Positions 1-5,872 of a stretch of 11,806 nt of DNA are shown in pieces. The position numbers were made by a program, and so were the translations under genes. Under the pieces are notes generated by a model, which saw nothing but the letters and a program-made list of their open reading frames with translations, searched no databases and was not told where the DNA came from. Each line of letters opens with the position of its first letter. Positions within the stretch are counted from its first letter, which is position 1. This DNA is from JAQVUB01 sp033809415 (GTDB lineage Bacteria; Verrucomicrobiota; Lentisphaeria; Oligosphaerales; Oligosphaeraceae), in assembly GCA_033809415.1 (NCBI GenBank), contig JAPXLT010000139.1, positions 1-11,806 of the forward strand. The letters are read 5' to 3'.

Positions 1-57
1 CAGCAACCCCTATAAAAAAAATTTCGTGGCTTTTCGTGTATTTCGTGGTTAAAAAAT
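1..57 (+). repeat. Interspersed TTCGTGG repeat, copy A (left-truncated)
   Basis: The window opens inside a copy of the interspersed repeat found again near 5046, 7680 (inverted), 9053 and 10679. It begins with the end of the left box (CAGCAACCCCTATA). The central box follows, with three TTCGTG-type units whose TCGTG cores start at 24, 34 and 43, and it ends in GGTTAAAAAA. This copy lacks the downstream GTGGGC hairpin; a heptamer tandem array follows instead. Similarity to the other copies is seen directly. The extent to the left is unknown because the window starts here. Confidence 0.85.
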
Positions 58-75
58 CTTAAGTAACGAGTATTG

Positions 76-126
76 CCCTGCACCCTGCACCCTGCACCCT
101 GCACCCTGCACCCTGCACCCTGCACC
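76..126 (+). repeat. Heptamer tandem array 1, (CCCTGCA)7
   Basis: Seven exact copies of the 7-bp unit CCCTGCA run from 76 to 124, followed by a partial CC. An array with the same unit, orientation and copy number lies at 4047-4095. The complementary strand reads GGGTGCAGGGTGCA and so on. Runs of three G separated by the 4-nt loop TGCA fit the simple G-quadruplex pattern. The array is about 190 bp upstream of the secretin start and may lie in its leader or upstream of its promoter. Confidence 0.95.
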
Positions 127-313
127 ACAGAAAACTGAGGCATTACCAAAATTTTCAGGTCTTTTCGGGTCTTTTCGTTATTAAAAACAATTCTCTCGCA
201 ATATATTATTCAATAATTTCCCCTGCTCATGCGTTAGTTATTTACATTCGGCACTTAGTCTTTGCATTTTTTCTGTGGCTTTTCAGCCGGCAGCCCAAAA
301 TTAGGGTTTATTC
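127..313. other. Leader region upstream of the secretin operon
   Basis: Together with 1-126 this is a 313-bp stretch without a gene. At 145-190 there is a degenerate relative of the TTCGTGG repeat (CTTTTCGGGTCTTTTCG, then TTATTAAAAA). An AT-rich part follows (about 190-275) that could hold the operon promoter. TTTACA at 241-246 is a possible -35 element, but no well-spaced -10 partner is convincing. A weak Shine-Dalgarno-like AGGG (303-306) precedes the secretin ATG by 7 nt. No open reading frame worth calling is seen. Confidence 0.5.
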
Positions 314-2191
314 ATGAGAACATTTTGCCTGTTTTTACTGTTGTGCATTGCAACTTTCACTTTATCCTGTCGTTCCTCCTCGGGAGGTTTGCTGCTGGAA
401 AAGGCTGGCATCCCATCTGAAGAGGACATCGAAAAGGCACGTCTGGCAAATGAAAAGCGTGAATTGAACAATGCGATCATAGGACGTTTCGAGGCTATCC
501 GCCAGAAAATCGAAAAGGGAAAACTCGATGATGCCGAAAAGGATTTGATTCTGTTGCAGTCGCTGGAGGGCTATGACCGGGAAATACAGACCCTGAAACT
601 GCTCATTGCCAATGCCCGCACGGCTTTTGCCGAAAAAAGTAAGGGAGACCTAAGTCGGCAACGAATGCTGGTGGAAACTGAAGACCGACTTTTCCTGCCA
701 GACACTTATGAGAAGGTGGTAGTCATCGATTCCAACCTTCCACCAGTCGAACTTCCGAAGGGCGCCATGGAACAGCTCGTCAACCGGAAAATTTCCGTAA
801 CCATGGACAATGCCGGCGTCAAGGAACTGGTGCAGGTGCTCAGCCGCGAAGGACTCAACGTCGTTGCCGATGACGCCCTCGAATCCGGCAAACAACTCTC
901 GATCAGCGTCAAGGATGTCCCCCTCAAGGAACTCTTTGCCTATATCGCCCGGAACATGGGAATCGCCTTCCATCTCGGCGAAAACCTGATCTGGATCACC
1001 CAAGGAGAACAGGGCGGCGGCGCACAGCTGGAAACCCGCATCATCCGCCTCCGCCAAGGACTGATCCCAAAAGTCCCCAGCGGCAGCGCAGCACCAGGCA
1101 CGGAACTCGGAGAACTGGCAACCCCAGTCGATGAGGAAGACAACGACCTTGAAGAAGCACTCAGCACTTTCTTCGCAGCCAGCCCCGAAGGGGCAGCATT
1201 CCGCATCTTCCGAAATCGCAATATCCTGATGATCCGCGACACCCGCGAAAACCTCCGACTCGTCGAGGAAATCGTACGGGAATTGGATCAACCACCCTAT
1301 CAGGTCGTCATCGAAGCAAAATTCATCACCGTCTCACAGGATGACCTGAAAGACCTCGGCGTGGAATGGACGAAATTCGCCGGCGGAAAAGCAGCTGACA
1401 CTGCAACGATAGACCCGCTGGACCCACATGGAAAAGGTGCCATACAGGTCAGCAATTTCCTCAGCAACCTGGCCGCCTCCGCTGCGGCAGAGGAAGTCGG
1501 TGTCGGATCGTTGACCCTCAGCGGAGTCGTCGGAGACCGCACTTTCGATATCTTGATCAGCGCCATCGAAAAGAAAAACTCCGCCATCACCCTGAGTGCT
1601 CCTCGAGTCACGGTTATGAACAACCGTACCGCCAGAATTCGAAAAGGCGATAAATACTACTACTTTGAGGAATACGATATCACCAACGTCGATCAGGGAG
1701 ACCAGGGAGAAAGCAATGTCCTGGTGCCAACCGGCTCGCCTGCTGAATTACCTGTTGGAATCACCTTCGATGTAAAAGTCAATGTTGGCAACGACGGAAA
1801 AACAGTGCTTCTGGGGCTGAAACCTGCCATTGTCGAATTCAGGGGCTGGGAAAATTATCTTACAGGAGGCTCCGGCAGCGATGACAGCGACTCTGGCTCC
1901 AGCGGCGCACTGACTCCGATCAAGCTGCCTCGCACACATGAACAAACCGTCATGACAACGGTCGAAGTCTCCAGTGGGCAAACCGTCATCATGGGTGGCA
2001 TGATCACCAATAGCAAAAGCAAAAATGTGAAAAAAATTCCTTTTCTCGGAGACATCCCCATGCTTGGTTTCCTATTCCGACGCACGGAGGACACCACCAT
2101 CCCCACCAATCTGTTGATCTTTGTCACCGCCACCGTCGTCAGCAACAGCGGGGAATACCTCGACGTCCGGCAGCCTTCTTCCGTGAAATAA
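314..2191 (+). CDS. Lipoprotein secretin of a type IV pilus / type II secretion-like system (PilQ/GspD family)
   Basis: A 625-residue outer-membrane secretin, predicted to form the ring through which the pilus or substrate exits. A lipoprotein signal peptide (hydrophobic 4-17, lipobox LSC with Cys19) is followed by a helical, TPR- or coiled-coil-like stretch (about 40-105). An STN/N0-like domain lies near 158-230 and an N1-like segment near 239-326. The secretin domain covers about 329-610, with VVIEAKFITV at 331-340, SAPRVTVMNN at 428-437 and the family signature SGQTVIMGG at 554-562. KIPFLGDIPMLGFLF follows at 574-588, then the end strand LLIFVTATVV. Length is in the usual secretin range. 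The ATG at 314 is chosen because it gives a complete signal peptide. The next gene begins 9 bp after this stop, so the two are probably cotranscribed. Family membership is near certain. Pilus versus secretion role cannot be decided from this gene alone. The fused lipid anchor suggests a self-targeting liposecretin like HxcQ. Confidence 0.93.
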   Translation: MRTFCLFLLLCIATFTLSCRSSSGGLLLEKAGIPSEEDIEKARLANEKRELNNAIIGRFEAIRQKIEKGKLDDAEKDLILLQSLEGYDREIQTLKLLIANARTAFAEKSKGDLSRQRMLVETEDRLFLPDTYEKVVVIDSNLPPVELPKGAMEQLVNRKISVTMDNAGVKELVQVLSREGLNVVADDALESGKQLSISVKDVPLKELFAYIARNMGIAFHLGENLIWITQGEQGGGAQLETRIIRLRQGLIPKVPSGSAAPGTELGELATPVDEEDNDLEEALSTFFAASPEGAAFRIFRNRNILMIRDTRENLRLVEEIVRELDQPPYQVVIEAKFITVSQDDLKDLGVEWTKFAGGKAADTATIDPLDPHGKGAIQVSNFLSNLAASAAAEEVGVGSLTLSGVVGDRTFDILISAIEKKNSAITLSAPRVTVMNNRTARIRKGDKYYYFEEYDITNVDQGDQGESNVLVPTGSPAELPVGITFDVKVNVGNDGKTVLLGLKPAIVEFRGWENYLTGGSGSDDSDSGSSGALTPIKLPRTHEQTVMTTVEVSSGQTVIMGGMITNSKSKNVKKIPFLGDIPMLGFLFRRTEDTTIPTNLLIFVTATVVSNSGEYLDVRQPSSVK

Positions 2192-2199
2192 TTCTTCTC

Positions 2200-4044
2200 A
2201 TGCAATGGAAAAATACTACATCTTGTTTGGGTCTTGACATCGGTCAAAGCGAGGTCAAGGCCATTTTGCTCGAGCGCAAGGGTAAAAACCTGCTGATCGC
2301 TCGCAAGGAAGTGCTTTCCATCTGGGAAGAAGGCATTTTGGATGACAAGGAACTCTACCGTAGCATTGGCACTTGGCTGCAAGAAAAAAAACTCAATGAA
2401 ATCAGCTGCTGTGCCGGTCTGCCCCAATTCTTGACCACCCCGCAAATCAGCGATTTTCCACCGGGAATTGATGATGATACGCTAAAAACCCTGGTGCGCA
2501 ACGAAACCGCCCAGCTCTCCGGACTCTCTGACGAAAGCTTTATCCACGACTATCAGCCCCTGAAGCCCTTTTTCGGGCGAAAAAATCCGGTTCTGATTGG
2601 AATCTGCCGTGAGTCTGCAGTCAATGAGCAGGTTCGCAAGCTCCGTGACATTGAGGTGAATGTCCAGGATATGGGCATGAACGGGCTGGCTGTCGTGAAT
2701 GCCTTCTACTTCCTGCATCCCCGTGAAAAGGAAAATCCAGCGATACAACTGCTGCTTGACCTAGGCAATGAGAACTCGACGCTGGCCATTGTCGCACAGG
2801 GGCAGGTGCTCTACATCAGCAGTTTGATGTTCGGCTCACGCCGTTTCAGTAAATTGCTCGCGCAGGAACTGAACTGCTCGGAAAACGAAGCGGAAATGCG
2901 CAAAAGCACATACAAGCCGGACTGGAGCAACCCCGACAGCCCATTCCTGACGGCAGTCCGGCAGCTTGAAAACGAACTCAAAATCGCCACTGAACACTGG
3001 CAGCAATCTGAACTGCCGGAATTTCAGAACCAGCCCATCAGCAAAATCTGGATGACCGGTGGAGGCGCACGCTTCTGGGGACTGAATGCACAACTGATCC
3101 GAACCTATGCCTGCCCGGTCGAAATCCTCGGGGTAAAAAACAATGAGCAAACGGACCCCACCCTGATCGTTGCCCTCGGCCTGGCACTGCAGGGCATTGG
3201 ACAAGCCGAATGCAGCATTTCCCTGATCCCCAATCTTCTGCGTTGGCAACAGCAAAAGATTGCCCGGCTCCCTTACCTGCGTGGAACCGCCGTCATCCTG
3301 ATAGCCGCACTGCTGGTTTTCCTTTTCTGGTTCCATTACCATGTCACCCGCGAGCAAAGCCGGCTTGAAGCGCGCATGTCCGAACTCAATCTCTGCAACA
3401 GCCTGGTGCCGAGACTGGATGCTGCCCAGGCACAAATTGGCTTCTACCAGAAAATGCTGATTCCGCTGGTGGAAAGCGGCAGCCGTTCGCAACAATTTCT
3501 GGATACCCTGAAAGAGTTGCAGCTGGCCATGGCTACGACTCCAGATCAGGACGAAGGATGGTGCATCTATGTCGCTGATGAGTTCAGCTACCAGAACTCT
3601 ACAAAAGTCATCCCCGAAAAAGCGCCCGCGGCCACCACCACTGAAAAGAAGCCAGTGAATGTCTTCCGAGCTTCGGAAAAAACGCCTGAACCTGCTCCGG
3701 CTGCAGAAAATACGATTCTGGTACACAAAATCCCGCAGCTGGAAAAAATGATTGTCGGCGGCTATAGCGTTGTCCCCCCCGACAAAGGAAAGTACGAGGC
3801 CACCAAAGAAATCCTCGATAAGCTCAATGCCGGAACATTGTTTGCCGGGGCAGACTGGTTCAGCGACTGGGACGAGACTCATAGCCTGCAAATCTTTCAG
3901 CCTTGGCAGCAATTCGCGCAAGCCAGCAAAGGCAACAAAAAAAATCAAGTGAATTATCATGATTTCAGAATTCAACTGCCATTTAAAACCCTGAACGTCA
4001 AAAAACCACCGCCACCACCACCGCCAAAACGAAAAAGACGATAA
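2200..4044 (+). CDS. PilM-PilN fusion: actin-like inner-membrane platform protein
   Basis: A 614-residue protein. Residues 8-335 look like the actin/FtsA-like ATPase PilM: phosphate-1 loop LGLDIGQSEVKAILLE (10-25), phosphate-2 loop LLLDLGNENSTLAIV (184-198) and adenosine motif IWMTGGGARFWG (283-294). This part should be cytoplasmic. It continues directly into ISLIPNLLRWQ (340-350), which resembles the INLLP motif by which PilN binds PilM. Next come a transmembrane helix (about 363-380), a coiled-coil-like stretch (382-445) and a periplasmic tail with a Pro/Ala/Glu linker (470-502). The C-terminus is a run of seven prolines and a basic end. PilM and PilN are usually separate genes, so the fusion is the oddity. 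The start at 2200 has no visible Shine-Dalgarno and lies 8 bp after the secretin stop. The PilM assignment is strong; the PilN assignment rests on topology and the short motif. Confidence 0.87.
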   Translation: MQWKNTTSCLGLDIGQSEVKAILLERKGKNLLIARKEVLSIWEEGILDDKELYRSIGTWLQEKKLNEISCCAGLPQFLTTPQISDFPPGIDDDTLKTLVRNETAQLSGLSDESFIHDYQPLKPFFGRKNPVLIGICRESAVNEQVRKLRDIEVNVQDMGMNGLAVVNAFYFLHPREKENPAIQLLLDLGNENSTLAIVAQGQVLYISSLMFGSRRFSKLLAQELNCSENEAEMRKSTYKPDWSNPDSPFLTAVRQLENELKIATEHWQQSELPEFQNQPISKIWMTGGGARFWGLNAQLIRTYACPVEILGVKNNEQTDPTLIVALGLALQGIGQAECSISLIPNLLRWQQQKIARLPYLRGTAVILIAALLVFLFWFHYHVTREQSRLEARMSELNLCNSLVPRLDAAQAQIGFYQKMLIPLVESGSRSQQFLDTLKELQLAMATTPDQDEGWCIYVADEFSYQNSTKVIPEKAPAATTTEKKPVNVFRASEKTPEPAPAAENTILVHKIPQLEKMIVGGYSVVPPDKGKYEATKEILDKLNAGTLFAGADWFSDWDETHSLQIFQPWQQFAQASKGNKKNQVNYHDFRIQLPFKTLNVKKPPPPPPPKRKRR

Positions 4045-4046
4045 CC

Positions 4047-4099
4047 CCCTGCACCCTGCACCCTGCACCCTGCACCCTGCACCCTGCACCCTGCACCCT
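4047..4099 (+). repeat. Heptamer tandem array 2, (CCCTGCA)7, inside the operon
   Basis: Seven exact CCCTGCA units (4047-4095) plus CCCT fill 53 of the 60 bp between the PilMN stop codon and the next start at 4105. The unit, copy number and orientation are the same as in the array at 76-124. It takes the place where a ribosome-binding site would be expected, and no purine-rich Shine-Dalgarno is present. The template strand has eight G-runs separated by TGCA and fits a G-quadruplex pattern; the mRNA would be C-rich. Confidence 0.95.
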
Positions 4100-4104
4100 T
4101 AATT

Positions 4105-5040
4105 ATGACTCACTCCTATCAAGATTGGCCAGTTCCCTGCCGCAACCTGTTGATGATGACCATCGCAGCGTTCATTGCGGCAATACTTGCCTATTTCTTC
4201 TTCCTGCAGCCAAAATGGCGTCTGCTCCAGGAAACACGCAGTGACTTTGCACGCGCTGAAAACAAGCTGAAAGAGTCCCCTTGGCCAAGAGACTCCGAAC
4301 GTCTGCAAACCATCCTCAATACCTACCAGAAAATGCTGGGTTCCGGAAAACAGAGCGGTCTGAAAAATTTCAGCGAGGAGGCACTGAAACGTGCAACCAG
4401 CCTCTTTAATGATAAAATCAATGACGAGTATGGCAGCGCTGCTCTTTTTATCAGCAAGGCCTCCCAAATCGAATACAAAGATCAATATGACCGCATGAAT
4501 TCAACCTTCCAGAACCAGCGAATCTATCTGGACCAATTCATCTTCGGCATGGACGAGAGCACGGTCGAACCAGAAAAATACAAGATGCTGCTGAAAGTCT
4601 GGACAACCGAAAAACTGGTCAGCCTGGCACTCGAGCATAAACTCAAAATTGCCCAGGATCGCTCTGTACGAACCGGTCCGCACAACCAGTACTTCGCAGC
4701 CAAGATCAGTGTGCTTCCGGAACGTTCCTATCTGCTCGAGGAAGGGGATAAAGCTCCTTTCCTGCTGGAATTTCCAGTGCGTTTGACAGTGCGATGCTCG
4801 ATGGAAAATTTTCTGTCCTTTGTTGCCGCCCTGCAAAGTGACCCGGTTTTTCTGCCGATGGTGCAAATGGAAATGCTGACGGATACATCCCCTGCTAATA
4901 AAATCACTGATGAAGCAGGGAATCTTTCCATGACTGACTTGGAAGTCACCATTGTCTGTTCTTCATTCTACCGCCCTTCCGAAGAACAGCAAAAAATCGC
5001 ACCGAAAAAATCCCTGCCCATCCTGCCGCCAGGCGCCTGA
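4105..5040 (+). CDS. PilO/GspM-like bitopic inner-membrane protein of the alignment subcomplex
   Basis: A 311-residue protein with a short cytoplasmic N-terminus, one transmembrane helix (about 14-34, rich in I, A and F) and a periplasmic remainder. Helical, charged sequence (38-150) leads into a segment around 165-190 (LLKVWTTEKLVSLALEHKL) and a beta-rich part with FPVRLTVRCSMENFLSFVAAL near 225-250. That last pattern, a strand followed by a helix that 'fails to separate values across subunits', is typical of the ferredoxin-like fold in PilO and GspM. Position between PilMN and a PilP-like gene supports a PilO role linking the platform to the secretin. The overall size and topology recall Akkermansia Amuc_1100, a PilO-like protein, but this is a memory-based comparison. 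Sequence identity in this family is low, so the assignment rests on context and topology. The ATG at 4105 comes directly after a heptamer array, with no Shine-Dalgarno. Confidence 0.72.
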   Translation: MTHSYQDWPVPCRNLLMMTIAAFIAAILAYFFFLQPKWRLLQETRSDFARAENKLKESPWPRDSERLQTILNTYQKMLGSGKQSGLKNFSEEALKRATSLFNDKINDEYGSAALFISKASQIEYKDQYDRMNSTFQNQRIYLDQFIFGMDESTVEPEKYKMLLKVWTTEKLVSLALEHKLKIAQDRSVRTGPHNQYFAAKISVLPERSYLLEEGDKAPFLLEFPVRLTVRCSMENFLSFVAALQSDPVFLPMVQMEMLTDTSPANKITDEAGNLSMTDLEVTIVCSSFYRPSEEQQKIAPKKSLPILPPGA

Positions 5041-5045
5041 TGAAC

Positions 5046-5116
5046 GAAAAAAATTTCGTGCCTATTCGTGTGGTTCGTTGTTAAAAAATGGGTTGTGGGC
5101 GGCAGCCCACGCCAAG
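5046..5116 (+). repeat. Interspersed TTCGTGG repeat, copy B, with hairpin
   Basis: Central box with TTCGTG-type units (cores at 5056, 5066, 5075), then GTTAAAAAATGGGTT and the hairpin GTGGGC (5095-5100), loop GGCA, GCCCAC (5105-5110), then GCCAAG. The left box is absent. In this orientation the A-run precedes the hairpin on the coding strand, so the element should not act as an intrinsic terminator for the operon. It lies in the 166-bp gap between the PilO-like and PilP-like genes. Confidence 0.9.
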
Positions 5117-5204
5117 TTTAGTCCGTGTTCCGTCCGTGTTCCGTCCGTGTTCCGTCCGTGTTTAGTCCGTGTTTAGTCCGTGTTTAGTCCGTGTTTAGTC
5201 CGTG
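5117..5204 (+). repeat. 11-bp tandem array directly before a start codon (eight units, two variants)
   Basis: Eight contiguous 11-bp units. Variant A is TTTAGTCCGTG and variant B is TTCCGTCCGTG, in the order A B B B A A A A. The last unit ends 2 nt before the ATG at 5207, so the ribosome-landing zone of the PilP-like gene is made of this repeat and has no Shine-Dalgarno. The array directly follows the GCCAAG end of interspersed copy B. Confidence 0.95.
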
Positions 5205-5206
5205 TC

Positions 5207-5872
5207 ATGAAACGACCTGCCAAATTACTTGAAGAATGGGAAAAGACCCTGCTGCTGACAACTGCCGGAGTTGTCGCGCTTTTTTTCCTGATCCTGTTCT
5301 GGCCGTCTGACCAGGAAGGAAATATCAGCCAGCAGGGAACGCTACCCCCTACCCCGGATTATGTCAAGACTGACGACATGGCCTTCCTCGAACCGGCGAA
5401 ACTCGAAAAAACAGTCAATCCAATGGCATTCCGAAGAAAACTGCCCGTCGCGCCGAAAGACGACAAGAAGCAGCCGCCAAAAGACGACAAGAAGCAGCCG
5501 CCAAAAGACGACAAGAAACAGCCGCCAAAAGACGACAAGAAACAGCCGCCAAAGGATGACAAGAAAGCCCCGGTTCAACCGCCAAAAGATGACAAGAAAC
5601 AGCCACCAGTCAAAAAAGCCGATCCACGTATCATCACCCTGACTTATCGCGGCATCTACAAGGGTTTGCAGGAAACCGAGCTGGCTTTTGTGCGCACAGT
5701 GGACTCCGCCGCCAAAAACAAAATGACCTCGATGTCAGTTCAAGCCGGCGAAAAACTGCACGGTCTCTTTACCGTGGTTTCTTTTGATGAAAATCAGATG
5801 AACCTGCTTGATCAGAACCAGAAAACGCTGACCGTGCCGAGAAACAAGGCCATGAAGGTAACTATCGAATGA
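5207..5872 (+). CDS. PilP/GspC-like bitopic protein with (PKDDKKQP)n linker
   Basis: A 221-residue protein when started at ATG 5207. A GTG at 5180 is in frame, but it would only add residues encoded by the 11-bp array, so it is rejected. Layout: short cytoplasmic N-terminus, transmembrane helix (about 15-32), a proline-containing linker, then tandem PKDDKKQP units (83-134). A small C-terminal beta domain follows (about 137-221, ITLTYRGIYKG through TVPRNKAMKVTIE), which resembles the homology-region/PilP domain that docks onto secretin N0. Known PilP is often a lipoprotein; a transmembrane anchor makes this closer to GspC in topology. The stop codon overlaps the next gene's start (ATGA at 5869-5872), implying translational coupling to the ATPase. 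The domain call is based on pattern and position, not strong motif identity. Confidence 0.7.
   Translation: MKRPAKLLEEWEKTLLLTTAGVVALFFLILFWPSDQEGNISQQGTLPPTPDYVKTDDMAFLEPAKLEKTVNPMAFRRKLPVAPKDDKKQPPKDDKKQPPKDDKKQPPKDDKKQPPKDDKKAPVQPPKDDKKQPPVKKADPRIITLTYRGIYKGLQETELAFVRTVDSAAKNKMTSMSVQAGEKLHGLFTVVSFDENQMNLLDQNQKTLTVPRNKAMKVTIE
5453..5608 (+). repeat. Coding 24-bp tandem repeat (PKDDKKQP units)
   Basis: Four nearly identical 24-bp units, a fifth that ends in an APVQP interruption and a sixth complete unit encode residues 83-134 of the PilP-like protein. The first units differ mainly at silent AAG/AAA positions, and the later units use GAT in place of GAC. This is consistent with recent in-frame expansion. 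The product is a highly charged, probably disordered spacer between membrane anchor and periplasmic domain. Confidence 0.93.

Noticed and set aside
2836..4089. 417-codon open frame on the minus strand opposite the PilMN gene
   Set aside because: It begins inside the heptamer array (repetitive QGAGCRV-type peptide) and is antisense to a gene with clear PilM motifs. Composition and lack of motifs mark it as a shadow.
5180..5206. GTG at 5180 as start of the PilP-like gene
   Set aside because: It would add only nine residues read from the 11-bp array and lacks a ribosome-binding site. ATG 5207 gives a normal short cytoplasmic N-terminus.
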